The notes below the pieces were generated by a model. It saw only the letters and a list, made by a program, of their open reading frames with translations, had not been told where the DNA came from and made no database searches. From contig JAFYOJ010000006.1 in NCBI GenBank assembly GCA_017560225.1, positions 1-39,086 on the forward strand: a stretch of DNA of 39,086 nucleotides, given 5' to 3'. Shown here one piece after another: positions 7,933-16,187 of this stretch. This stretch comes from Clostridia bacterium. Its GTDB lineage: Bacteria > Bacillota > Clostridia > UBA1212 > UBA1255. The translations under genes were made by a program, and so were the position numbers. How positions within the stretch are numbered: position 1 is the first letter of the stretch; every line of letters begins with the position of its first letter.

Positions 7933-9513
7933 TTACTTTGCGTAATCTACTGTTCTGGTCTCACGAATCATGGTCACCTTGATCTGTCCGGGATATTCCA
8001 TTTCTTCTTCGATCTTCTTCACAATCTCACGAGCCTGCAATACCATACCGTCGTCGGAAATGCAATTGGGCTTTACCATAATGCGAATTTCACGACCCGC
8101 CTGGATTGCGAAAGTCTTCTCAACGCCGTCAAAGGAGTTTGCAATTTCTTCCAACTTCTCAAGACGCTTGATGTAGTTCTCCAAGCTTTCTCTTCTTGCA
8201 CCGGGACGAGCTGCAGAGATTGCATCTGCGGCCTGTACCAACACAGCGATAATGGACTCGGGCTCTACGTCACCGTGGTGTGCCAGAATAGAGTTCACAA
8301 CAATCGGAGATTCCTTGTACTTCTTGGCAACTTCTCCGCCAATTTCAATATGAGAACCTTCCATTTCAAAGTCAATTGCCTTACCAATATCGTGAATCAA
8401 ACCTGCACGCTTTGCCATCGCAACGTCAACACCAAGTTCTGCTGCCATAATACCGCAAAGTCTGGAAACTTCGATGGAGTGAATCAAAACACTCTGGCCA
8501 TAACTGGTTCTGTATTTCAAGCGACCCAACAGCTTCACAATTTCAGAATGTAAACCGTATACGCCGGTTTCGTAGGTTGCGTTCTCGCCTTCCTGACGAA
8601 TGACTGCATCCACTTCTTTCTTAGCCTTCTCCACCATTTCTTCAATGCGAGCCGGATGGATACGACCATCTACGATCAACTTCTCCAGGGCAATTCTTGC
8701 CACCTCACGGCGAACCGGATCGTATCCGGAAAGAATAACAGACTCCGGTGTGTCATCGATAATCAAGTCAATGCCGGTCAATGTTTCTAAGGTACGAATG
8801 TTACGACCTTCACGACCGATAATACGACCCTTCATATCATCATTGGGGATCTGTACCACGGAGATTGTCGCCTCAGAAACATAGTCCGCTGCACATCTCT
8901 GAATCGCAGTAGAAAGAATCTCTCGAGCGCGCTCAGCGGACTCATCCTTAAGCTTGCTCTCGTACTCTTTCATCAAAGTTACAGTTTCGTGTTGAAGCTC
9001 ATTCTCCAACGTGCTCAGCAAGCAAGCCTTCGCTTCTTCACGGCTCATACCGGAAATGCGCTCTAACTCTGTAATCTGACGGTCCAAATTCTCCTTGATA
9101 GCCTCTTCGCTCTTGGCAAGTGCGGAGGCACGTTCATTCATCTGCTCCTCGCGTTGCTCTAAGAATTCCAATTTCTTATCCAGACTCTCTTCTTTCTGGA
9201 TCAATCGGCGTTCGCTCCGCTGAAGCTCATTTCTGCGCTCTTTGATTTCTCTGTCAAAATCAATACGACTTTTGTGTATTTCTTCTTTTGCTGCAAGCAG
9301 GAATTCCCGCTTCTTATTCTCGCCTTCCTTAACAGCATCGGCAATCAAACGCTTTCCTTCGGCTTCTGCACTTCCGAAAGCGGCCTCTGCTTCTGCTTTT
9401 CTGGCTTCATAACCTTTGGCAAGAAATTTCTTCTTGGCAATGTTGTGTACAATAATACACGCAATAATCGCTACGACAATCAAAGAGGCTGCAACAATAA
9501 TCGTTTCAAACAT
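7933..9513 (-). CDS. rny: Ribonuclease Y
   Basis: RNase Y is the membrane-anchored endoribonuclease that starts much mRNA decay in Firmicutes. The 526-aa protein has an N-terminal transmembrane helix ([20 protein letters not shown]), a long charged coiled coil (residues about 30-200), a KH RNA-binding domain ([15 protein letters not shown]) and an HD phosphohydrolase domain containing the GLIHDIGKA motif. The length matches the family (about 520 aa). ATG 9513 is preferred over the GTG at 9522 because GAGGGTGG precedes it. The promoter has TTGACA and TACAAT with a 17-bp spacer, about 100 bp upstream. Confidence 0.97.
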   Translation of the reverse strand: MFETIIVAASLIVVAIIACIIVHNIAKKKFLAKGYEARKAEAEAAFGSAEAEGKRLIADAVKEGENKKREFLLAAKEEIHKSRIDFDREIKERRNELQRSERRLIQKEESLDKKLEFLEQREEQMNERASALAKSEEAIKENLDRQITELERISGMSREEAKACLLSTLENELQHETVTLMKEYESKLKDESAERAREILSTAIQRCAADYVSEATISVVQIPNDDMKGRIIGREGRNIRTLETLTGIDLIIDDTPESVILSGYDPVRREVARIALEKLIVDGRIHPARIEEMVEKAKKEVDAVIRQEGENATYETGVYGLHSEIVKLLGRLKYRTSYGQSVLIHSIEVSRLCGIMAAELGVDVAMAKRAGLIHDIGKAIDFEMEGSHIEIGGEVAKKYKESPIVVNSILAHHGDVEPESIIAVLVQAADAISAARPGARRESLENYIKRLEKLEEIANSFDGVEKTFAIQAGREIRIMVKPNCISDDGMVLQAREIVKKIEEEMEYPGQIKVTMIRETRTVDYAK

Positions 9514-9610
9514 GTTTACCACCCTCTGTTTATTAAATTGTCAAAGTATATCCAAATCTATAGAATGTATAACACATCAATAAAAATGCATAAAACTTAC
9601 AAACGCCTAC

Positions 9611-9639
9611 ATTGTACACAATATATAGGGCTTTGTCAA
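9611..9639 (-). promoter_or_regulatory. Predicted sigma-A promoter of rny
   Basis: The minus strand has a perfect TTGACA (9639-9634) and TACAAT (9616-9611) with a 17-bp spacer. Confidence 0.75.
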
Positions 9640-9686
9640 GGCAAAATCCGTGCATTTTTCACTAAAAAAGCGGGTATACTACGCGT

Positions 9687-10307
9687 ATGAAAATCAGAAC
9701 GCACATCAAAATTGCACAGATTGCCTGGGATGCTTGCGCCGACAAAACTCGGTACGGCAAGCTTGCCAAATTCGCCTTTTGTTTAGGTGCCGCATGGCCG
9801 GATTTCTCCCTCACCCAATTCATCCATCCCCATTTCTACGGGCAATCCCACGAGTACGTATTTAAGCAGTTAGAGAAGCTATTTTTCCGAGAAGAGACGG
9901 GTAAAACGTTCCTTTACTTTCTTCGTGCAGGTAAAATGGCCCATTATCTCAGCGATTTTTGCTGTCTTCCCCACATTCAAGACCATTTGTGTCAAATTCG
10001 CCACCATATTCTATACGAACGCATGCAAAATCGGTATATGATTCGATATCAAAACCATTTTACCCACCTTCCTGCTGCTACCACCTGCCGTATTTCCTGC
10101 ATTTTACGGGAATATAGAAAAGAAACCGCACAAATCGGCGGTTCCTTTCACTTAGATATTGAAAAATCCATTCAGGTTTGTCAAGCGTTGCTTCGAGCTT
10201 GCCGGGTCCATCAGGAGAACAACGGCGTAGACAAATATCGATCACCGGTGTCGGGCAAAATCACCACAACCGTCTTCCCCGCATTCTCCGGTCGCAAACC
10301 ATATTGA
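9687..10307 (+). CDS. Zinc-dependent phospholipase C-like protein
   Basis: The 206-aa product resembles the clostridial zinc-dependent phospholipase C-like family (alpha-helical S1/P1-PLC fold). It has an early THIKIAQIAWD, a WPDFSLTQFIHPH stretch, and a central KMAHYLSDFCCLPH motif supplying His and Asp ligands. No signal peptide is visible, so a cytosolic hydrolase is likely; its substrate is unknown. The last ~33 codons overlap the 3' end of cysK on the other strand and read as antisense of it, so the ancestral stop may have been lost. There is no clear SD. A TATACT box (9675-9680) sits 6 bp before the ATG, so the transcript could be leaderless. Confidence 0.75.
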   Translation: MKIRTHIKIAQIAWDACADKTRYGKLAKFAFCLGAAWPDFSLTQFIHPHFYGQSHEYVFKQLEKLFFREETGKTFLYFLRAGKMAHYLSDFCCLPHIQDHLCQIRHHILYERMQNRYMIRYQNHFTHLPAATTCRISCILREYRKETAQIGGSFHLDIEKSIQVCQALLRACRVHQENNGVDKYRSPVSGKITTTVFPAFSGRKPY

Positions 10308-11140
10308 ACAGCCGCCCATAAAGCGGCACCGGAGGAAATACCCACTAAAATGCCTTCCAGACAGCCCATTTCTCTGCCCATTTGCAACGCATTCTCGTCT
10401 GCTACGGGCATAACCTCATCATAAATCGCCGTATTTAAAATGTCCGGTACAAACCCCGCGCCGATGCCCTGCAAACCGTGGGCACCCGCTTCCCCCCCGG
10501 AAAGCACGGGGGACGTAGCCGGTTCTACGGCAATCACTTCAATCCCGGGCTTCACGGATTTCAAATAGGTGCCGGCTCCGGTCAACGTACCGCCGGTCCC
10601 CACCCCTGCAATCAAGGCATCCACTCGCCCGTCTGTATCTTGGTAAATTTCCGGTCCCGTGGTCTTTCTGTGGGCTTCCGGATTGGCAGGATTCACAAAT
10701 TGGCCGGGAATCCATGCATGAGGAATTTCCGCCGCCAATGCTTCTGCCTTGGCAATGGCGCCTTTCATCCCCAATGCGCCATCAGACAAAACCAATTCCG
10801 CACCGTAGGCTTTCATCAAAGTACGACGCTCCATGGACATGGTATCCGGCATCACAATGATGACCCGGTAACCACGGCGAGCGCCAATGGCCGCCAATCC
10901 AATGCCGGTATTACCGGAAGTGGGCTCAATAATCACCGAATCCGGTGACAAAATCCCCTTTGCTTCCGCATCATCTAACATTTCTCGCGCCACCCGGTCT
11001 TTCGCCGAGCCTGCGGGGTTCAAGTATTCAAGCTTGCCAAGGAGTTTAATCCCCAAGCCGTACTGTTCTTCAATCTTGGAAAGTCGCAAAAGCGGAGTAT
11101 TTCCCACTAATGCATCGATGGATGGATAAATCTTTGCCAT
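10211..11140 (-). CDS. cysK: Cysteine synthase (O-acetylserine sulfhydrylase)
   Basis: It makes cysteine from O-acetylserine and sulfide using PLP. The 309-aa protein starts at the usual family position (KIYPSIDALVGNTPLLRL) and carries the PLP lysine in NPAGSAKDR (residue about 47), the substrate loop EPTSGNTG, the phosphate-binding GVGTGGTLTG loop and a C-terminal SSGAALWAA segment. The length is normal. A small Cys-rich gene lies 10 nt upstream in the same direction, and the two appear co-transcribed. Its 3' end overlaps the convergent phospholipase-like gene by 97 nt. Confidence 0.95.
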   Translation of the reverse strand: MAKIYPSIDALVGNTPLLRLSKIEEQYGLGIKLLGKLEYLNPAGSAKDRVAREMLDDAEAKGILSPDSVIIEPTSGNTGIGLAAIGARRGYRVIIVMPDTMSMERRTLMKAYGAELVLSDGALGMKGAIAKAEALAAEIPHAWIPGQFVNPANPEAHRKTTGPEIYQDTDGRVDALIAGVGTGGTLTGAGTYLKSVKPGIEVIAVEPATSPVLSGGEAGAHGLQGIGAGFVPDILNTAIYDEVMPVADENALQMGREMGCLEGILVGISSGAALWAAVQYGLRPENAGKTVVVILPDTGDRYLSTPLFS

Positions 11141-11150
11141 AATAAGCTCC

Positions 11151-11330
11151 TTACATCTGTTTCCGTACTAATTTATATTCATCCCCCGGGTCATAATAAG
11201 GACAATGGGCAAAAGTATCCGTAATGAACAGGGCCATCTCATCCTGATCTAAGTCAATCAGGCAGCAGTATGTTTCGTATTCATCGTCATAGACGTAATT
11301 GGTGCATTGTTCACATTTGGAATCCGCCAT
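11151..11330 (-). CDS. Small Cys-rich protein (DUF6472-like)
   Basis: This 59-aa protein has four or five cysteines in a metal-ligand-like layout: CEQC near the start, CC in the middle and CPYYDPGDEYKLVRKQ at the end. The pattern matches the small clostridial DUF6472 family as I recall it; its function is unknown. ATG 11330 has GGGAGG at good spacing; the longer frame to 11405 crosses the promoter and is rejected. It lies 10 nt before cysK, so a link to sulfur or metal handling is conceivable but unproven. Confidence 0.75.
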   Translation of the reverse strand: MADSKCEQCTNYVYDDEYETYCCLIDLDQDEMALFITDTFAHCPYYDPGDEYKLVRKQM

Positions 11331-11361
11331 ACTTTCAAGCCTCCCGGTAAAATGTTCTTTT

Positions 11362-11390
11362 ATTGTACCACGAACTGCGTCCCCGGTAAA
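11362..11390 (-). promoter_or_regulatory. Predicted promoter of the Cys-rich gene and cysK
   Basis: The minus strand has TTTACC (11390-11385) and TACAAT (11367-11362), 17 bp apart, about 32 bp upstream of the start. Confidence 0.5.
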
Positions 11391-11415
11391 GACCGGCGGT
11401 GACAAGAAAAAAGAC

Positions 11416-11444
11416 TGTACATTCCCAAAAAGGTTTGTTATAAT
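11416..11444 (+). promoter_or_regulatory. Predicted promoter of the zapA operon
   Basis: TGTACA (11416-11421) and a perfect TATAAT (11439-11444) are separated by 17 bp and lie 33 bp upstream of the zapA start. Confidence 0.65.
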
Positions 11445-11477
11445 ATAGTTGTATATCTATGGAAAGGACGAACAGCC

Positions 11478-11843
11478 ATGGCAGACAAAAGCAAAATTAA
11501 ATTTACGATTAACGGAAAGACTTATACCTTGGTCCATGACGAGACAGAAGATTATATGCGCAGAATTGAGCACTACCTGAACGGCAAAGTGGCTACCGCT
11601 ACGAAAGCCGGCATTCAGTTAGGCGAACAAACCGCTGTGGTAATGGCTTCCATTTCCATTATTGATGAAATGTTCAAGGTACAGAAGAATTTTAACACCT
11701 TGAAGAATGAAATCAAGCGTATGATGGATGAATACGATAAATTGAAATTAGAGAAGCAAGAGTTGGAGAATCAATTAAACGAAGCAGACAAGAAGATCGA
11801 ATCTTTGTCTCAGCAATTGCTTCTTGCGAAGCACAACAGATAA
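11478..11843 (+). CDS. zapA: Cell division protein ZapA
   Basis: ZapA binds and bundles FtsZ at the division ring. The 121-aa protein has the N-terminal KIKFTINGKTYTL strand pair, the central helix with AVVMASISIIDEMFK, and a C-terminal coiled coil (residues about 70-115) rich in Lys, Glu and Gln. The length fits Gram-positive ZapA with an extended coil. GGAAAGG precedes the ATG. It is first in a run of six closely packed genes; the next starts 3 nt after its stop. Confidence 0.93.
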   Translation: MADKSKIKFTINGKTYTLVHDETEDYMRRIEHYLNGKVATATKAGIQLGEQTAVVMASISIIDEMFKVQKNFNTLKNEIKRMMDEYDKLKLEKQELENQLNEADKKIESLSQQLLLAKHNR

Positions 11844-11846
11844 GAT

Positions 11847-14180
11847 ATGATGCTCCCCGAGTTATTGGCCCCTGCCGGCAATGCCCTTTGCGCAATTGCC
11901 GCTATTCAAAACGGCGCAGACGCCGTATATCTCGGTTTGAAGCAAGGCAGCGCCAGAGTCGGCGCCGATAATTTCACATGGCAAGAATTAGAAGAAACCC
12001 TGCAATATGCCCACCGGCGTGCTTGCAGGGTTTATTTAGCCTTAAATACCCTTTTCACAGAGGAAGAACTCCCAAAAGCACTGGACGATGCCAAACGAGC
12101 AAGCGAACTGGGGGTAGATGCCCTCATTGTGCAGGATATCGGATTCGGCTGTACTTTATTAAAAATGCGCGCGGAAGGACAGCTTCCCGCCCATACAGAG
12201 ATTCATGCCAGCACCCAAATGAGTATTGCCGCTAAAGAGGGCGCTGCATTTTTGAAAAGCCAAGGGTACGATCGGTTGATTACCGCAAGAGAATTATCGT
12301 TGGAAGAACTGACGGAACTAAGCCAAGGGCCGCTTCCCGTAGAGTGTTTCATCCACGGTGCTTTGTGTATGTCCTACTCCGGTCAATGTTTACTCAGCAG
12401 TTTTATCGGCGGACGCAGCGGAAACAAAGGCGCCTGTGCACAGCCCTGCCGAATGGCCTACCGTTTAGGCACGCAGGATGCTGCCCACGTGCTTTCGCCC
12501 AAAGACTTTTGTGCCCTGCCTTTACTGGACAAGGTAGTGGCCACCGGCGTAGCCTCCCTTAAGATTGAAGGCCGATTGAAAGCACCGGAATATACGGCAC
12601 TGACCACAGGAATTTATCGCAAAGCATTAGATTGTATCCAGGCAGGTACCTTCCAAGTCTATCGGGATTCCGGCGAGATGGCGGCAGACCTGCAACGATT
12701 GGAATTGCAATTCAGCCGGGGGCATTTTACCCAAGGCTATTTGTCGGGCAAGATTCCCAAACAAGATATTACATACCGAAATCCCGGCCGAAAAGGCTTG
12801 GAACTGGGAAAGATTGCAGAGTTCCCTCGCATTTTGCCCCGCCCCAAGACATTGCCCAAAGATTTGCAGCTCTTGGAACTGTCCGTAAACGCCCCTACCC
12901 TCACGGCCGGCGACGGAGTGACGGTACTGGATGCCAAGGAGCAACTGATGGCGGGCGGTACCGTGAATAAGGTTTCCCCGGAGAAACTGGTGATTGCAGG
13001 TACGATGACCGGTAAAATGGCGCAAGACCGCCTCCCTGCCACACTCTACTTAACCCACAGTACCAAGGAAACGGAAGAAATCCGGCGCACCTTTGCAGCC
13101 GGTGCAGAGCGACCGCGGATTGGGTTAAACGGACATTTTACCGCCCGAAAAGGAAGCGTTGCCACACTAACCCTCTCCGACAATCTTGGACGACGGGCAA
13201 CTGCGCAGTCCGAAGATGCGGTGGAAGCGGCCACCAATGCCCCCACCGACAAGGCCCGCATAGAAGCCCAACTGAGCAAATTCGGCGGGACGCCTTATTT
13301 TATGGAACGTCTAATTTTGGATACAGATACAGACTTGTTCTTGCCCATGGGCGTGCTGAATACGCTGCGAAGAGAAGCATTGGCAAGTTTAGAAGCTTGT
13401 CAGGTCGAACAGACGTCGCGACCCACGCCTGCCCGGGAAGATCGAAGCAGATCTTTTGATGGCCCGGTCGAAAGTCGTTATACCCTTTATTATTATCGTT
13501 TTGAAGACTTCTTGGCGCAGGAAGAAAACCGATACAATCCGTATATCATTTACGTACCCTATACGTTATGGGAAGATGCCGAAGAAACCGTCAAGGCCCT
13601 TTCCAAAGCACATCAATGGGGCGCGCGGCTGGTGGCTTCCTTCCCCTTATTACCCTTAGGCGCGGCACGAGAAGCATTGATTCAACTGTTGCCGTCTATT
13701 TTAGAAACCGCAGACGGCGTGCAGCTCACCAACCTCAGCGATTTGGAATTGCTTCCCCGAACACTACCGGCAGATTTTCTGGTCTGTGGGGATTTGAGTT
13801 TCAACGTAACGAATGCAGAAAGTGCCCAAGTGCTGAAACAAAAAGGCGTACAGATCCTCACCTTTTCCCCGGAGGCCGCACAAAATCAAGGCATTTTTTT
13901 GGAGGGTTTGGCAGCAGAAATCATCACAGAAGGCCCTGTGCCTTTAATGCGCACCCGCCATTGTATGTTGCGACAAGATAAACCCCATTGTGGTCTTTGC
14001 AAAAAAGGGAATAAATGGTACACTATAACAGACGGACACGGTGTTTCCTACCCGGTGCTGCCAAAACCCAAGGATTGTCAGAATATCATTCTGTCCCCAA
14101 AGGCTTTTCCCGTACATCCGGACGCACTGAAGACGGCGTCCTTAAAGAGAATCAATATACTAAAGGAGTTTGAATCATGA
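11847..14180 (+). CDS. U32 family protein, RlhA/YegQ-like with C-terminal DUF3656-type region
   Basis: U32 proteins are Fe-S enzymes long annotated as peptidases; several members (RlhA, TrhP) hydroxylate RNA bases with prephenate. The 777-aa product has the N-terminal PELLAPAGN, the GADAVYLG motif, and the cysteine region CFIHGALCMSYSGQC...GACAQPCR (residues about 165-205) that holds the cluster. A second half ends in CMLRQDKPHCGLCKK. The length and layout fit the long RlhA-like branch seen next to zapA in Clostridia. 23S rRNA hydroxylation is a family-based inference. Its 3' end overlaps dut by 4 nt. Confidence 0.88.
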   Translation: MMLPELLAPAGNALCAIAAIQNGADAVYLGLKQGSARVGADNFTWQELEETLQYAHRRACRVYLALNTLFTEEELPKALDDAKRASELGVDALIVQDIGFGCTLLKMRAEGQLPAHTEIHASTQMSIAAKEGAAFLKSQGYDRLITARELSLEELTELSQGPLPVECFIHGALCMSYSGQCLLSSFIGGRSGNKGACAQPCRMAYRLGTQDAAHVLSPKDFCALPLLDKVVATGVASLKIEGRLKAPEYTALTTGIYRKALDCIQAGTFQVYRDSGEMAADLQRLELQFSRGHFTQGYLSGKIPKQDITYRNPGRKGLELGKIAEFPRILPRPKTLPKDLQLLELSVNAPTLTAGDGVTVLDAKEQLMAGGTVNKVSPEKLVIAGTMTGKMAQDRLPATLYLTHSTKETEEIRRTFAAGAERPRIGLNGHFTARKGSVATLTLSDNLGRRATAQSEDAVEAATNAPTDKARIEAQLSKFGGTPYFMERLILDTDTDLFLPMGVLNTLRREALASLEACQVEQTSRPTPAREDRSRSFDGPVESRYTLYYYRFEDFLAQEENRYNPYIIYVPYTLWEDAEETVKALSKAHQWGARLVASFPLLPLGAAREALIQLLPSILETADGVQLTNLSDLELLPRTLPADFLVCGDLSFNVTNAESAQVLKQKGVQILTFSPEAAQNQGIFLEGLAAEIITEGPVPLMRTRHCMLRQDKPHCGLCKKGNKWYTITDGHGVSYPVLPKPKDCQNIILSPKAFPVHPDALKTASLKRINILKEFES

Positions 14181-14623
14181 GAGAACAAATTCAGGTACAC
14201 GTAGAACTTTGCAGACCGGAAGCCAGACTTCCCCAATACGCCCATCCCGATGATGCAGGCACGGATATTTACGCTGCAGAGACGGTGACCATCGCCCCCG
14301 GACAGACAGTATTGGTAGCAACCGGCTTGAAAGTGGCGATTCCCGACGGTTTTGAATTGCAAATTCGTCCCCGAAGCGGTCTCTCTTTCAAAACACCTTT
14401 GCGGGTCCCTAACACACCGGGCACCATCGATGCAGGCTATCGGGATGAAGTTCGGGTGATTATGCAGAATACTTCCTTAGATACGCCTTATACCATCAGT
14501 GTAGGCGATCGCATTGCCCAGTTCGTACTGCAGCGCGTCCCCATGGCAGCGTTTACTTTAGTAGATAGTGTTGCAGACATCGGGGAGAATCGCGGCGGCG
14601 GTTTCGGTTCCAGCGGCAAATAA
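14177..14623 (+). CDS. dut: dUTP diphosphatase
   Basis: It hydrolyses dUTP to dUMP, keeping uracil out of DNA and supplying dTMP synthesis. The 148-aa trimeric-type enzyme shows all five motifs in order: HPDDAGTDIYA, PRSGLSFK, the uracil-binding hairpin NTPGTIDAGYRDEV, RIAQFVL, and the Gly-rich C-terminal arm RGGGFGSSGK. The start ATGA overlaps the U32 stop, indicating translational coupling. Confidence 0.97.
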   Translation: MREQIQVHVELCRPEARLPQYAHPDDAGTDIYAAETVTIAPGQTVLVATGLKVAIPDGFELQIRPRSGLSFKTPLRVPNTPGTIDAGYRDEVRVIMQNTSLDTPYTISVGDRIAQFVLQRVPMAAFTLVDSVADIGENRGGGFGSSGK

Positions 14624-14636
14624 GGAGGATGGTAAG

Positions 14637-15119
14637 ATGATGCGTTGCTCCATCGGACAAGATTCCCATCGTTTTGAAGAAACTTATACAGGAAAGCCCC
14701 TCATTTTAGGCGGCTACACCCTTCCCCCTTGTGATCTTTCCTTATCCGCCAACAGCGACGGAGACGTGATTCTCCACGCTTTGACAAATGCTATTTCCGG
14801 CATTACTTGCAGAAATATTCTTGGTAAGCCGGCGGATGACCTGTGCAAGGCCGGCGTGATTGATTCCGGGGCATATTTGAAGTTGGCATTAGAGGATTTG
14901 AAAGCCATGGGCGACAAGATCATCCACGTGTCCTTCACCGTAGAATGTAAGAAGCCCCATTTGTCCGCCCACATTCCCGCCATTCGACAGACCATTGCGG
15001 ATTTATGCGGCATTGAAGCTTCCCAAATTGGGATGACCGCCACCACAGGCGAAGGCCTGACCGATTTTGGACGGGGACTGGGCATTTCCGTATTTTGTAT
15101 TTTGACAGTAGGTGATTAA
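14637..15119 (+). CDS. ispF: IspF-family protein (MEcPP synthase-like), divergent
   Basis: IspF forms the cyclic diphosphate MEcPP in the non-mevalonate isoprenoid pathway. The 160-aa product keeps the zinc ligands of GQDSHRF (Asp, His) and the His of SDGDVILHAL, plus a TATTGEGL segment near the end. It lacks the usual DIGxxFPDTD loop and has Asn where many IspF proteins have His before SDGD. It may therefore be a genuine but divergent enzyme or a paralogue with altered activity. AAGGAGG precedes ATG 14637; an upstream in-frame start at 14568 lies inside dut and is rejected. Confidence 0.75.
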   Translation: MMRCSIGQDSHRFEETYTGKPLILGGYTLPPCDLSLSANSDGDVILHALTNAISGITCRNILGKPADDLCKAGVIDSGAYLKLALEDLKAMGDKIIHVSFTVECKKPHLSAHIPAIRQTIADLCGIEASQIGMTATTGEGLTDFGRGLGISVFCILTVGD

Positions 15120-15120
15120 G

Positions 15121-15654
15121 ATGGCAAAGAGACGATCCAATGCAAATTATTATACAGAATTATTGATTTATGCCGCCATTATCGGTTTAGAAGCGGTACT
15201 GCTCAGTGTGTTCAGCGTGGCACAACCCTTGGTAGGCTACACGTTGATTCTGCTGACTACTTGCGCAGCCGCCATCCGTCTCGGCAAGAACGGCGGTTTA
15301 GTGGTTGGTTTGGCAGGCGGTTTAATTTCCTTTGCCTGCGGATTCTCCAGCATGGTATTCGTTGCACCGGTGATTTACAAATTACTGATTACGTGCCTTC
15401 CCAAGATGTTGATGGGTTTTCTGGTGGGTATTTTGTATGGCAAGATGGCCCGCAAACTAAACCGCGTCTTGGCCGGTGTGCTAAGTGTTTTGATTGGCCT
15501 TGTGATCAACGCATGCGGTGTTTGCTTAGTTTTGTTACTGGGAAGTCTTTTAAACGACACGCTGGGCAATTTGGATTTGCTGCAAACCATTACGCAAATA
15601 TTCCATTCTTTCATTCGTTTGGGACAGTCTATTTTGTTTACGGTGGTACCTTAA
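15121..15654 (+). CDS. ECF transporter S-component-like membrane protein
   Basis: This 177-aa protein has five or six hydrophobic helices and Gly-rich turns (GKNGGLVVGLAGGLISFACGF) like the substrate-binding S components of ECF vitamin transporters. I cannot assign a substrate; no riboswitch or biosynthetic gene marks one. AGGTGA precedes ATG 15121, which directly follows the ispF stop. It is embedded in the zapA-to-nitroreductase run and probably co-transcribed. Confidence 0.7.
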   Translation: MAKRRSNANYYTELLIYAAIIGLEAVLLSVFSVAQPLVGYTLILLTTCAAAIRLGKNGGLVVGLAGGLISFACGFSSMVFVAPVIYKLLITCLPKMLMGFLVGILYGKMARKLNRVLAGVLSVLIGLVINACGVCLVLLLGSLLNDTLGNLDLLQTITQIFHSFIRLGQSILFTVVP

Positions 15655-15655
15655 T

Positions 15656-16186
15656 ATGAATTTTACAGAAATTGCAATGAATCGGCAATCTTGCCGCAAG
15701 TATGATGCCACGAAAGGCGTAGAGGAAGAAAAGTTACAAGCCATTCTACAGGCTGCCCAACTGGCGCCCTCTGCCTGCAACGGTCAGCCCTACCGTTTGA
15801 CCGTTTGTACCGGCGACAGTGCCAAAGCTGTAGCAGAAGCCACCACCGGCATGGGCCTTAACCGTTTTGCGAAAGATGCACCGATTTTGATTGTGATTTC
15901 CGAAGAGCCTTACGTAAAGACCGCCGCTGTAGGCGCGAAGCTGAAGAACAATGACTATCGTTCTATGGATATCGGCATTGTGGCGGCGTATATTACCGCA
16001 GAAGCGGCCGTACAAGGTCTGGGTACATGTATCTTAGGCTGGCTGGACGATGACAAAATCCGAAAGATTTGCGGATTAAATGCCCCGGTGCGTTTAGTGA
16101 TTACGGTGGGCTATGCTGCAGAAGGCGATCCTTTACGAAAGAAGAAAAGAAAGAATTTAGAAGACTTGGTGCAGTATTGTAATTAA
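15656..16186 (+). CDS. Nitroreductase family protein
   Basis: This FMN-dependent nitroreductase-fold protein has 176 aa. It shows the N-terminal FMN-binding NRQSCRKYD motif, the LAPSACNGQPYRL segment and the C-terminal GTCILGWLDDDKIRKICG and GYAAEGDP patterns. Such enzymes reduce nitro compounds, quinones or flavins; the natural substrate is not evident. It starts 1 nt after the membrane protein gene and ends 1 nt from the convergent NlpC/P60 gene. Confidence 0.9.
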   Translation: MNFTEIAMNRQSCRKYDATKGVEEEKLQAILQAAQLAPSACNGQPYRLTVCTGDSAKAVAEATTGMGLNRFAKDAPILIVISEEPYVKTAAVGAKLKNNDYRSMDIGIVAAYITAEAAVQGLGTCILGWLDDDKIRKICGLNAPVRLVITVGYAAEGDPLRKKKRKNLEDLVQYCN

Positions 16187-16187
16187 A

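Noticed and set aside
7777-8553. 258-aa plus-strand open frame
   Set aside because: It runs antisense through rny and ymdB leader repeats, is rich in Cys, His and Phe, and has no RBS.
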